A stretch of 64,000 bases of DNA from Liolophura sinensis. Taxonomy: Eukaryota > Mollusca > Polyplacophora > Chitonida > Chitonidae. Positions 12,951 to 25,199 of the stretch are shown piece by piece. The DNA lies in assembly GCF_032854445.1 (NCBI RefSeq), contig NC_088306.1, positions 13,327,386 through 13,391,385 on the forward strand. Direction: 5' to 3'. The position numbers and the translations under genes are program-made. Each line of letters begins with the position of its first letter. Positions within the stretch are counted from its first letter, which is position 1. Below the pieces are notes generated by a model. It was not told the origin of the DNA, did no database searches, and saw only the letters and a program-made list of their open reading frames with translations.

Positions 12951-13221
12951 AGGAGCCTCAGTGGCCTGTGTGCCTGTGCAGGTTTGGAACAGTGACCCAG
13001 GAACCTCTTACCAGTTGTGAGTTCAAGTCCTGCTCGTGTTGGCCTGCCCTCCCTGGCGGTACGTGGGAAGGTCAGCCAACAACCTCCGGATGACTGTGAG
13101 TTTCCCCCAGACTCTGCCCAGTTTTCAACAACCATAATTCTCTAGGCTGTTATAAACATGTAATTGAAATATTCTTGAGTATGGCATAAAACGCCAATCA
13201 AATAAATAAATAAATAGATAA
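12951..13221 (+). mobile_element. SINE-A, old diverged copy
   Basis: The order of blocks is that of SINE-A: ggagcctcagtggc, gagttcaagtcc, cgtacgtgggaaggtc-like, cccataattc, ttgagtatggcataaaac and (aaat)n. It is far more diverged than the copy at 6879. Its A/T tail runs straight into the 38-bp minisatellite that starts at about 13222. Confidence 0.82.
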
Positions 13222-13917
13222 AGATCTGAACAACATTTCGGTAGGATGGGAAGTTGGGATCAGGATCAGAACATGTGGGCAGGATGAGAAGTTGAGATGA
13301 GGATCAGAACATGTGGGTAGGATGAGAAGTTGGGATGAGGATGAGAACAACATGTGGGTAGGATGAGAAGTTGGGATCAGGATCAGAACATGTGGACAGG
13401 ATGAGAAGTTGGGATCAGGGTCTGAACAACATGTGAGTAGGATGAGAAGTTGGGATACGGGTCTGAACAACATGTGAGTAGGATGAGAAGTTGAGATCAG
13501 GATCAGAACATGTGGGTAGGATGAAAAGTTGGGATGAGGATCAGAATATGTGGGTAGAGTGAGAAGTTGGAATCAGGATCAGAACATGTAGGTAGGATGA
13601 GAAGTTAGGATCAGGATCAGAACATGTAGGTAGGATGAGAAGTTAGGATCAGGATCAGAACATGTGGGTAGAATGAGAAGTTTGAATCAGGACCAGAACA
13701 TGTAGGTAGGATGAGAAGTGAGGATCAGGATCAGAACATGTGGGTAGAATGGGAAGTTGGAATCAGGATCAGAACATGTAGGTAGGATGAGAAGTTAGGA
13801 TCAGAACATGTGGGTAGAATGAGAAGTTTGAATCAGGATCAGAACAGGTGGGTAGGATGAGAAGTTAGGATCAGGATCAGAACATGTGGGTAGAATGGGA
13901 AGTTAGGGTCATTCTGT
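13222..13917. repeat. Minisatellite, about 38-bp unit
   Basis: About 18 variable units follow aggatgagaagttgggatc and aggatcagaacatgtgggt. Some units are short or carry an extra aaca. The array begins directly at the A/T tail of the SINE-A copy at 12951-13221. Confidence 0.93.
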
Positions 13918-15502
13918 AATGGTATATACATTTCTGGATGGAACAATCCTATTCTGGATATCACCATCTAGTCATCTATGTGGGATCCAATTTGTCAGGT
14001 AGGGGATTAGACTGGAAAATATAGGATGTATAGATCATTCATGCTGTGAATTGGTTCGTTTATTTGCTCTGAACAGAATTGATCATGACTGAAAGAATGA
14101 TAGCTTGCTGTGTTCTCAGACAAAAGGTGTGTTTCGTGACATTTCTGCCTATATAGCTGAAGACAGTGATCTGTTACCTGACAGTATGCCATGTACACAG
14201 GAAATTTGTAATATATATCTGTGATGTGAGTGCATTTTATTTCTCCGTCAATTTATTTTAGGGCTTATATTTCATTCAGATTTGATTTTTTAAATTACAA
14301 AATTGCATTGTTAGGGAGCGAGGTGAAAATGGTTTTATCATATGTTTGTCCACGATCAATCTTTAAGTCTGGACACTGACAATTATGAAATCTTTGGCAT
14401 TAAGGCATACTTACACATTATCATAGTAGTGTGACAGGGGAATGTTTTGGGGAATGTCTGCTGTACACACATATTTCCTTTCTTATTTGAAACCTTTCTT
14501 ACGTAGGAAAGGAGCTTTCCTCAAACCATTGCCTTTTAGCATTATGTCAGGCCCAGTTAAATAAACATAGGCTCTATCATAAACTGATTTATTTATATAC
14601 ATAATCTGTATGTATTATATGATTGTACTTTGTACATGCGTTATTCTTCAAGTTGTTAAAGTCATCCATCTGTCTAATGATGTGTTATAATAGTTTTTGA
14701 TGACAAGCTGTGTCTGTCTTGGAGAGAAAGATAGATAGCCATGTGCTGGCGATAAAATTAACAGACGCCCAAAACTAATCCCACTTTTCTGTTTGCTTAG
14801 CGCTAGGCCCTACCCCCCACGTTTCTGAGAAATGTCTTCATATACAGCAAGGTGAGTGAAGTTGAACGAAGAGCTCATTGTTCAGTTTCGACGTTGGCTT
14901 TCATGCTCTAAAAAGGTTGTCATGTTTTGATTCATCGAGCCCATCAAAAATGTCAGATTGGTGCTGCCTGGTGATTTATGCAGCGACCATAATGCTTCCA
15001 AACGCCGACGCTTCGTCTCCGTGTGGATATTAAATTGTATCCCTGTGGGGAGTGTTCATTACTTAGGTAATAACGACAGGTGATCATTTACCCAGACTTC
15101 GTTGTTTCTTCAAAGAGCTTTTTTTTTTCTTATTTTTTGGACAGACTTCACCTATGCAGTCAAAAAATTGATTTTTCTGAAAAACTGCCTGAGTGATAAC
15201 GGCTTCCAATTTTGTGTTTTGTGTGTGGCAGGCGACTGCTCTTGATGAACTCATAATGCAGTCTATCATAGAGATGTGACCCTGTATGACAGTGTCATTA
15301 TCTGATCCCCAAGGCTAATTAGCACTATCCAGAGTTACCTCCCTTATTCCTTGCTTTATAACCAGCTGACCTGCCTTGGTCACCATTCCCCATTTGTTAA
15401 GTTTTTCTACACAAATTCATTATCATAAACTTACTTGTATGACAGAGATGTAATTACCTACATACAAGCCATACCAGTGTAAATTCTTTAATCATTGACT
15501 AT
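13918..15502. other. Unique non-coding DNA
   Basis: No gene or repeat family is recognised. A poly-T tract is at 15120-15140. Confidence 0.5.
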
Positions 15503-15508
15503 CTTTGT

Positions 15509-15778
15509 GGGGGCCTCCGTGGCTCAGTTGGTTAGCGCACTAGCGCAGCGTAATGACCCAGAAGTCTCTCATCAATGCGGTCGCTGTGAGTTCAAGTCCA
15601 GCTCATGCTGGCTACCGCCCCGGCCGTACGTGGGAAGGTCAAGCAGCAACCTGCGGATGGTCGTGGGTTTCTCCCGGGCTATGCCTGGTTTCCACCCACC
15701 ATAATGCTGTCCGCCGTCGTATAAGTGAAATATTCTTGAGTACGGCATGAAACACCAACCAAATAAAAAAATAAAGAA
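15509..15778 (+). mobile_element. SINE-A, full-length copy
   Basis: All blocks from ggggcctccgtggctcag to the tail domain ttgagtacggcatgaaacac are present. A short duplication, ctttgt (8 bases with one mismatch if extended), lies at 15503-15508 and 15781-15786. Confidence 0.92.
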
Positions 15779-15786
15779 ACCTTTGT

Positions 15787-18700
15787 TTCTTTCGTTATTG
15801 TATTGTTACGTTACATGTTGTTCGTGTACCGAACCAAGCAACACAAAGTCCCATGCACATGGGCTGATGGATAAACCAGATTGCAATTAAAATCAACAGA
15901 AATACGCACAACATTCAAGTGTTCAGAATCCCTCTTGGATGTTACCAAAAGTTTGAAAACCAGATCCGTCCGGTGGTGATATTTTGTGCCACAGTTAACT
16001 TTGATTTTGTCACTGCCCCGATTTTTTGTGCAGTCTCAAACATAACGTTAACATGTTCCATGTATTTACATATGTTAAGACATCAATTTTTAACTCTGGA
16101 AATATAAACATGAGACAGATTTTTTAAATCATTTCTTTGATATGTATTGAAACTGCAACAAAATTGTCTCATCCATTCAGGACAGCACATTTCATCCTCA
16201 CTATGAGGACATATCAAAGAGAAAAATTTGCCTACACGTTATAGGTGTGTTAATTGCAGATCAGGTCAGTAAAATACCAAGGTGTTTTAATATGTGCAAA
16301 CAACTTGGGACAATTTTTGGGACACACATGAAAAAAAAAATACACGTTTTGCTCAGGTTTGATGAACATGCAGCTACACAGAATAACAGGGCATAAGGCA
16401 CGAGGCAACTTCAACAGAGTTAAATCTGGCTGTTTGCCGTTCTAGGATTTTGCGTGATCATGATTTGCGTGATCAAGAACTGCACTTGTTTGAGTACCCT
16501 TTATTTTGCCACTTAACTACCAATGTGTATTCCACCACAGAGATTCTCTGGGTACTTTGTAAGACACATGCGCTGTACTGAAGGATGATTTATATTGCGA
16601 TATACCATAGACGAGTATGTGCTCATTTCAAACTGAGAATTCCAAAGTAATGTGTACTGCATGGTTTTTCCACAACTTGTTGGACCCACCAGCAAAATCC
16701 CATGGATCTTGCAAGATTTCCACAGTGGTTGAATACTGCTTATGAAAGAAGTAGTAAAGGTTTTTGATTTATGGGCTAACATTTGTTTACAAAGCAGACA
16801 GTTAGCAGGATTTACAAGTTGACAAAGCTCTCAAGGGCATACACAACTTAACAATGGCTTTGGGATATTAAAGCTGTAAATTCTTGAAAGTGTGAAAGAA
16901 GAACACAGATGATGTGATTTATTATCAGGCCATGGATGTTTTTGAGTTCTGTATGGATATAAAAATGTCTAATTTATGTTTGCCAGAAAATAGGAATATT
17001 TATCATTATAGACTTTATTCTTTGAAGGTGAAAAGTAATGCATAAAAAATATCTAGCTACATATATATATATATATATTTCATGATTTCAGGTGTTAAAA
17101 AAAAAACATCTTTCATATGTGTGATTTGTATTAAAGCTTTTAGTAAAAACTTTTGACTTTTTTTTCATTTGTCTTCCCATTGTTTGGTTACACCATGATG
17201 AATCCACACAGATTTGTGCTTGATAAAGTATCCAGGGACATGTCAGTGATTATTAATAGACTATCAAAGCTTGACAGTTCCTTAATGTGGTAGTTTATAG
17301 GCTCTTCACTGAACCACATTCCTGATCAAGCACTTTCAAGTATGAAAAGCACATTTAATTGTTAGTTGGGACCAAGTTTTAAAATTAATACGACATTAGT
17401 TCAGGACATACTGGAGCTACGTTCAAGACAGAGATATGCGTGTTTGTATGTGCCCAATTAGGGAAACTGAAAATTGACTAGAATCCTGACATGCCCGTTG
17501 GAATAAACATACAGACATCTTAGGCCAGTTCTGTAAATTATGTCTGCATGAGTTGAAAACATTTCCCTGTTTCTCAGTAGATAATGTCATGATTTTCTGC
17601 ACATTTATAATGTTGCTCGGTAGAAGTTATCAGTGTTGCAACATATCCTGTTGACTGCATACTTCACGAAACGAGGTTTTCTCTTCTTAGTTATTAACAA
17701 GTATTGCACTAAATGGCATACATGCTGTCTAGTAACAAGGGAGGGAATTCAACAGAATTCTTTCAAAGTTTCAAAAAAAAAAAATTCTCCAAAATAAATA
17801 AACTGCACTTGAATACTTGACTGCATGAGACAGAAATGGTTCCTAAAACATGTATCTATTGGTATCTTGTGCTACGAACAATGTCTGATTTATTGTATTT
17901 CTATGCATGACTTCATGCAGGCATAGAAACTGATCTGCACTTGAGAGATGGGAGTTGTGAAAATTATAGGTGTCTTTTGTACAATTTAGCAGAAAGTTTT
18001 GCCTATATAATGTTATGTATTGTGAGAAAATCAGAATTACAGGAAATTGATAGTTTTGTGACAGTTCTGTTTAAGTAAAACTTCAGTTGATGAATTTCCA
18101 CGGAGATATCCTGCAAAAATAACAGTGCATAAGACATAGTGCTGCTGTGTGATCCTGACCAAACATTCTATATTCATAACTGGTTAACCCCAAATTGATA
18201 TGCTCTGACTATAATTTTCAGAAAACACAGAATTCTTAAGGGATGTGTCCAATGCTTGCAGTGCTCAGGGGAGCATGTTAGAATGCAGGGTTCCCATCAT
18301 GTTCGCTCCTCTTATAGTTGCTGACAGATTCCGTTATTAACTTTTTGCCTGAAGAGTTCAGATTGACCTCGGTGTAGTGACATTACCATGTTCCATAATC
18401 CCTCACCGCTCCTCTTCGAGCGCACACAATCGCTGCAAGGCCATGTCCCCTAATTACTAGCCCTGACTTTAATCATGGTGAATGCAAATGTGATTGTCGG
18501 GTGTTCAACTTTTGATTAAAATATCCAGCCAGAATTTAATAAATCCAGCATTAAATCAAGTTCAATGCATTGTTTTGATTTTTCATTAGAATAATGCATA
18601 CCAAATCAGAGGCTTATTTCTACATGTACCTTGATATCTAGCAGTTGGATCATTAAGAGCTATTGATTCTGTAAACTTATAAATTCACTATTCCAGAATA

Positions 18701-19218
18701 CAGACTGCCCCTATAGCAACTTGGAGTCCTTTTGACAGCCTAAAATTAGCTCTTGTCTCCATACTTGATATCTAAAATAAACCTGGTCTAACAATGAAAA
18801 TATTGAAATCAATTCCCCCAAGGTAACATCCTAATTGACAAAGTCTGCCTTGATGGACCTGCATGTTTGTCCATATAGTTTATATACACTTGATAGCAAA
18901 TTTTATATGGCTAATTAAGGTGCCTCCTTATATGCAGATATATGTGTATGCATTATTATAAGCTCTGATACAAGTTTTATAGCAAACCTTGACACTAATG
19001 CTGAATTGGTTTTTATGGCAAAGTGAAATGAGAATTTAAATCAAACCTTCCAAGGATAAATACAATAAGTAAAATATTCTTGTAAATGGGTTGACCACAT
19101 AACAAATAAATAAATAAATAAATAAATAAATCCAGTGATGGATGCGGTCAGAATTTTTAAAAATTGTATCAAAGCTACATAAAATTTTATTCTTATGTGG
19201 GTTACATTTGTGTATTTA
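15787..19218. other. AT-rich non-coding DNA with a P-loop frame and an (aaat)n tail
   Basis: Apart from the minus-strand frame at 16513-16782 nothing coding is seen. At 19066-19132 the phrase gtaaaatattcttg followed by (aaat)n looks like a very decayed SINE-A tail next to the 20/22-bp minisatellite. Confidence 0.5.
16513..16782 (-). pseudogene. Possible P-loop NTPase fragment
   Basis: An 89-codon minus-strand frame contains GILLVGPTSCGKTMQYTLL, a good Walker A motif (GxxxxGKT) preceded by a hydrophobic strand. The arrangement, hydrophobic strand plus GPT-x-C/S-GKT, is seen in ATPases of large DNA transposons and related elements, but no Walker B motif or partner gene is visible. It may be a relic or chance, and no family assignment is safe. 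Confidence 0.3.
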
Positions 19219-19615
19219 AAGACACCATGCACATGTGTAAGATTCTGTGAACATGCATGTAAGGCTCTGTACACATGTGTAAGACACCATACACATGTGT
19301 AAGACTCCGTGCACATGCATGTAAGACACCATGTGCATGTGTAAGACAACATACACATGGGTAAGACTCCATGCACATGCCTGTAAGACACCATGCACAT
19401 GTGTAAGACACCATGGACATCTGTAAGACTTCATGCATAGGCATGTAAGACACCATGCACATGCATGTAAGACACCATTCACATGTGTAAGACTCCATGC
19501 ACATGCATGTAAGACACCATTCACATGTGTAAGACTCTGTGCACATGCATGCAAGACACCTTGGACATGTGTAAGACTCCGTGTACATGCATGTAAGACA
19601 TCATGCATGTGTGTA
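19219..19615. repeat. Minisatellite, alternating 20/22-bp units
   Basis: The units are variations of aagacaccatgcacatgtgt (20 bases) and a 22-base form with gcacatgcatgt. About 19 units are present. Several frames on both strands stay open through the array, giving Cys/His-rich translations that are by-products of the repeat. Confidence 0.93.
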
Positions 19616-20878
19616 ATTCACCACGCATTCAGCTCCTGATAGGATGCATGCAAACTTTTTTTTTTCTGTTGCTTAATACGTTTGGATTTGTATGTTTTTC
19701 TCATAATACATTAATGATTTTAATACATTGATGTGTTTGAGGTCACTATGAAGTCAGCTACTTTCCTATTTTTTGCTTCTTGATATGGTCAGGAATGAAA
19801 ATAACTCCCATGATAGCCGTATTTTACTTCCCGGTTTTTTTCTTAAACTTTTTCCAATACTTGGTTCAGCATTATGAATACATCATTTATTAGAATATAA
19901 ATGGCTGAACTTTTACTGTGATTGAGGGGTCCATTTTTTCCTTTATATGTTGATTTTCTCAAATCTGTGCCATTTTGTCCAATCAGAATGAGCTCCATGT
20001 AGCAACTGCCAGATGGCTGACTTTTATCTCTCATGGATGCATTCATAATCATGGTTACACTAATCTGTTAGGCTTTTTATTGACAGCAGATGCATTGAAT
20101 CGTACCTTAATGAAATTTAGGGCGACAATAATTGAAATAAATTGCTGACACTGCTGGAACACCTAGAACAGAGAAGAAAGTCAACTGCACCCTAAAGGCA
20201 CTATCACAGAAGCATTAACGCAGATTTGTAGAATTATCAGTGATCCCTTGAGGGAATCCCCATATCCTGGCCTCCATCAAAAGAATTTCCAATCAATGAC
20301 TTCATGTCATATGAATAAATTTTAGGCCTTCCACTCGATCGACTCTTGCAGCGATGTGAAAAAAAAGGTATGATCACACAACTTGAAAAACATGAGATGC
20401 CTTTTACATGTTATCCGTCAGCAGAAAAGTCAATATATCCATTACGAGTTTAAGTTCTCTTTACATTTTAGTTCTCTATCTATGTCAGTGTTTGAGCTGG
20501 GTAAACATGAGTAATTCTGATTGTATTGACAGGTGTGTAACCAACACCATAATCATCTCTTAGATACCTGAGAAACTGATGAGTTTCAATGCAGGGAATC
20601 AATGTTAATAATATTTCTGTGTGACTTGGCTGCCATATATCCAGAATTGACGTTAAACAAAATGTCATGATCGAATGCATTTGCCATGGGTGTTACCTGT
20701 TTGTAATTTAAACACTCATGTATCTGTTTACTCACACATGTGTTAAGAGCTTTTTAATCATTTAATTGATCACTGGTACATCAGTATAGGCTACAATCAA
20801 AGCACACTCCAGAAATGAAATCGTGCAATTTTCATCACGTCAGGTTGTTTAGCTGTTGAAGATATCTGCTCATTGGAA
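19616..20878. other. Unique non-coding DNA
   Basis: No exon or repeat is recognised before the SINE-B at 20894. Confidence 0.5.
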
Positions 20879-20893
20879 GGACATAGTGTTTGA

Positions 20894-21249
20894 GTGAGTG
20901 AGTGAGTGCTTCGGGTTTAACATCATACTTAACAATTTTTCAGTCATATGACAAAGAAGTTATCCTTATGGTGTATGTACTGTGCCTCCTTGTCGCAGGA
21001 TGGATTTCCACTGCTCTTTTATCTAGTGCTGCTTCACTGAGATGACTTACTGAAGGCATGTAAACCACCCTGCCCGAGCCATTATACTGATACGGGTCAA
21101 TCAGTCCTTGCCCTATCCCCTTCATGCTGAACGCCAAGCAAGGAAGCTACAACTGCCTCTTTTAAAGTCTTAGGTGTGACTCAAACCAGAATTGACCCTG
21201 GATCTACCGCTCCCGAAGCGGACGCTCTACCAACCGTTCTATCCGGGCC
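20894..21249 (-). mobile_element. SINE-B, full-length copy 2
   Basis: It has the same layout as the copy at 5950, minus strand, with the (gagt)n end at 20894 and the tRNA-like head ending in ctatccgggccgg. A 15-bp duplication with one mismatch (ggacatagtgtttga / ggacatattgtttga) flanks it at 20879-20893 and 21250-21264. A 65-codon frame (20940-21137, minus) is open. Confidence 0.92.
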
Positions 21250-21264
21250 GGACATATTGTTTGA

Positions 21265-22008
21265 AGATGCCTAGATGTACTTGTACTGTACATCATTGTC
21301 AGCTGTTAGTTATATTATACCTACATCTGCCTCACACTTTCTCATACATAATTGCTGATGATTTTATTTACTGCTGTGTTCATTTTTAATGGCATTCTAA
21401 AGATTATTTCACTATACATGATGGCAGTGAAGGAAACCGAGTCAGCTTGTAGTAAACCACTGTGAGGTATCATAGTACCTCACAGACTTGGTTTTAAGCT
21501 GGGATTAATATTGATATCTATCTTTAAATTCTAGGTTTAAGAGAAAAGACGCCACTAGACCAAATGTGTATATGCATTGTTCAAGTATCCAAACTTCAAT
21601 CTAAAAGTATACCTTTTTATTTCTTCCGATGGACATAGCTGAGATATCACCGTTCAAAGTAAGCAAGATTGTACACATTTAAAAAAAATGGAAAGCACCT
21701 CAACGTTATCAAATTTAGCCAGTCATAACTCAAGAACACACCTGTTTCCCTTGACGTCATTAACAAACCCTGCAGGCGACCACCAGAATTGGTAGCAGAT
21801 GATATGTTGACATCGCTTTAAGAGAAGAAAAAGCAAAATTTGAAGCTAAAAAATGGTGAGAAATGGGATAGGCTTTTTGGCAGCTAATATTTTTGTCACA
21901 ATAAAGTTCAGGCCAGTTTCTGAGAGGTTTGAATTAAGTTCTGATTTTTACGACTCCACGTATCACAAGGTTTGATAGCTTAGGGTATGAAAAAAATATG
22001 ATCATAGA
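21265..22008. other. Non-coding DNA with phrases duplicated at 22350-22870
   Basis: The phrases gcagctaatatttttgtcac and agggtatgaaaaaaatatg resemble sequences at 22370 and 22850 in the same order. This suggests an old two-copy duplication that also received two SINE-A insertions. Confidence 0.4.
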
Positions 22009-22213
22009 ACCAGGAGTCTATCACCAATGCGGTCGCTGTGAGTTCAAGTCCAGCTCATGTTGGCTTCCCCTCTGGCCATAAGTGGGAAGGTCTGTCGGCA
22101 ACCTGCGGATAGTCGTGGGTTTCCTCCCACCATAATGCTGGCCGCCGTCGTATAAGTGAAATATTCTTGAGCACAGCGTAAAACACCAATCAAATAAATA
22201 AATAAATAAATTA
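22009..22213 (+). mobile_element. SINE-A, 5'-truncated copy
   Basis: The copy starts inside the tRNA-like head at accaggagtctatcacc and continues to the tail domain (ttgagcacagcgtaaaacac) and (aaat)n. It faces an inverted copy 220 bp downstream. Confidence 0.9.
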
Positions 22214-22432
22214 AACAGTAAATATAAAGCCTGTAAAATATTACAATGTATGTGATCAGATACAGAGGGTATAATGATTTGTGGGAATAAATATGACAGC
22301 ATTGGTTGAAGGATATAAGAAGCAAAACAGGAATCTGTAAAAGGCCAAGAAACAGTGTAAAGATTAATTTTTTGACAGCTTTTATTTCTGCCATAATAAA
22401 GTTTTGGTTACTCGATGTACATGTATGTGACC

Positions 22433-22686
22433 ATTTATTTGTTTATTTGATTGGTGTTTTACGCTGTACTCAAGAATATTTCTCTTATATGACGGCGGCC
22501 AGCATTATGGTGGGTGGAAACTGGGCAGAGCCCGGGGAAAACCCACGACTATCTGCAGGTTGCTGCCAGAGCTTCCCACGTACGGCCGGAGAGGAAGCCA
22601 GCATGAGCTGGACGAACTCACAGCGACCGCATTGGTGAGAGACTCCTGGGTCATTATGCTGCGCTAGCGCGCTATCCAACTGAGGT
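22433..22686 (-). mobile_element. SINE-A copy, nearly full length
   Basis: Minus-strand SINE-A from the (aaat) tail at 22433 to ctcagttggatagcgcgc near 22686. It lacks the last bases of the head (gggcctccgtgg). It is in opposite orientation to the copy at 22009-22213. Confidence 0.9.
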
Positions 22687-23287
22687 ATGAGATCATCCTG
22701 TCATTACTTAAATCTGGGATGGTGCAATCGATTGATTAGAGAAAGTGTAAAAGTAAAAATATTGGAATATTTGTATTGCAGATGTTCCTTAAAGTAGAAA
22801 GTTTTGATTTTGCATGATTCAAGATATGAGAGAAGTGGCGATAGTTCAGGGTGTGAAGAAAAATGTGATCGTAGAAATGGTGGGAGAAAAAGCATTCTTA
22901 CTGAATTAAGAGGTGTGCAATTTGTTATCCACAAAGGTTAATGCAAATTCAGAATACACTGTTGGTTCAATAGTTAAAAAAAACACAGTATTCCTTACTG
23001 GTGATTTCTTTGTAGCTGTTGCAGTTGATGTTTTACCCATTTTTCAGCCAGTGTAGGCTCGTAAAAACTGATTTCCATTTAACAGACAGATGCCAGGAAC
23101 TTGTGCAAGCATATGGTTTGTTATTTTAAGGATTTAAATACAATGTCAGTATAACTTAGTATGTAAAGTTCATCTCTTTTTCTTAAGTTTGTTTCATATC
23201 TGTAAGAGACTTAGAGATGCATTAAAGGCAGTAACATGAATACCAGTATCGTGACACACTCTGTTCGGATATTGATTCGATTTACTT

Positions 23288-23390
23288 GATTTATTTATGT
23301 GGTTCGTGTTGTGGGGATCGCTGTACTCGAGAATATTTCAGTTATATGACGGCAGCCAGCATTATATAGTGGAAGTAAACTGGGCTAAAC
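23288..23390 (-). mobile_element. SINE-A tail-half fragment
   Basis: It matches the 3' half of SINE-A on the minus strand: gatttatttatg, ctgtactcgagaatatttc, tatgacggcagccagcat. It is old and diverged, and the head is missing. Confidence 0.7.
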
Positions 23391-24159
23391 CTTCAGAGAT
23401 TGATAATGCATTAACAGTAATAGTGGTTCCAGATTTTGGTTTGGTTTATTAAATCAATATAAGTCCATTTCTTTGTTTGGATTTAGTACATTTCAGTTCT
23501 GATTGTCTGTTTCCGTAGCTCATCAGCACAAATAAAACATGCAGTATTTGATAGCATCTGGTCTCTTTTGCTGAAGAAAGAGGAGCTATAAGTAGTTAGA
23601 GATTCAATACCCAAATCAACTAGACCATGTGAGTATCACTTTCCAGCTCGTCCAGAGTCATGCACTTGTATCAAGGCAACACTGGGTACTGGATCAAAAT
23701 GTTCTAAATAGCAACATATTTGATTTATTTACGCTGTTAAATAGAAATCAGAAGTGATCTACCTTAAAGGAGAACTGCAAAGGTTTTTCACCGGTAAGTG
23801 AAAGTTAATATCAGAAACAATACACGGTTAGTTTTTATTATCTATATATATATGCAATTTGCTGGTGGTGTTTGACTAAAAGTACAAGCAGTGCAAATTT
23901 GCCTAAAATTTGGACAGTGCCTAATGTGCTCAAAATGGCTTGGTATTATCCCCATGGCTTATTTAATGTTTTATTTAAGTCATAATGGATCTGGTGCATT
24001 CAACCATCAAAGATGCTATAAAAACTGTTACATTTTTAGAAACATGAATGAGGTTCTGAAAATTAACTTAAATAGATATTCTATACATAAGGCATCAAGC
24101 TGTAAAGAATATATCAAAGATACTTTATAGGCCCAATCATCAGAATTATACATGCATGT

Positions 24160-24245
24160 CCTTGGTAACCTGCAGGTGATCATGGATTTTCTCTCAGCCT
24201 TTAAAGTGAATATTCTTGAGTGTGGTGTAAAAGAACAAAGAAATA
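24160..24245 (+). mobile_element. SINE-A tail-half fragment
   Basis: It contains cttggtaacctgcaggtgatc, then gtgaatattcttgagtgtgg and taaaagaacaaagaaat, a decayed version of the 3' half of SINE-A. Confidence 0.55.
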
Positions 24246-24808
24246 AGTCAACATATATGTTCTTGGATGGGTATAAGAGTCAAATATTGCAAAAGTAATG
24301 ATATTTTTGTGGTAGTTTTATCTAAAATATTATTAACTTTCGAATTCGAATATTATAATATGGAACAATAAATCTAAATATTGTCATAATGTTGAGGCCA
24401 AACGGTTGGCCCCTGTCCTTGGTGGTTTAGCATCAACACATTTTCTTGTGCGGATTAACGTGACATCATGTTTCCAGTTGCTTTAACAAGTTGCATGGCA
24501 TATCCTATTATAAGAATTCCAGATTACAAGATGTTTTGTAGAATTACTAAGCACTTCAGAACTAAATGCCTGTGGTCATTTTAACACGTCTGTTTAATAG
24601 CAGCAGAACAATGTGGGAGTTGCATTAGAACACACAACATTAGGCTGCATGACCATCAAAAGACTCATCTATTATTAATTAATATTTAATGTCATTAATT
24701 AAGCAGTATATCCAGTGAGAAAACCTGGAACATACTTGGAGGTCTAATCTGCCATTTGACTTGTAAAACTTCATGTGCCTGATCTGTCATCTGCAGAGTG
24801 CTTTCTTA

Positions 24809-25199
24809 CATGTACATCTGAGTATAAACTCAGTCATTATGCCACGTGGTACACGTACATCTGATTATAAACTCAGTCATTATGCCACATGGTACATGTA
24901 CATCTGATTACAAACATTAAGCCACATGGTACATGTACATCTGATTATAAACTCAGTCATTATGCCACATGGTACATGTACATCTGATTATAAACTCAGT
25001 CATGATGCCACATGGTACATGTACATCTGATTATAAACTCAGTCATTATGCCACATGGTACATGTACATCTGATTATAAACTCAGTCATTATGCCAAATG
25101 GTACATGTACATCTGATTATAAACTCAGTCATGATGCCACATGGTACATGTACATCTGATTATAAACTCAGTCATGATGCCACGTGGTACATGTACATG
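24809..25199. repeat. Minisatellite, 43-bp unit
   Basis: About nine units contain acatctgattataaactcag and tcattatgccacatggtac. One unit near 24905 is shortened. The units are almost identical. Confidence 0.95.

Larger units (their letters stand above)
22687..24808. other. Non-coding DNA with SINE fragments only
   Basis: It holds the two SINE-A fragments at 23288 and 24160. No exon is seen. Confidence 0.5.

Noticed and set aside
19202-19639. Cys-rich open frames of up to 130 codons on both strands
   Set aside because: They are produced by the 20/22-bp minisatellite, in which several frames lack stops at once. They are not a metallothionein or zinc-finger gene.
24809-25199. CRISPR-like array (regular repeats of 43 bp)
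   Set aside because: The units are contiguous without unique spacers, and the DNA is clearly animal. It is a minisatellite, as are the other arrays.
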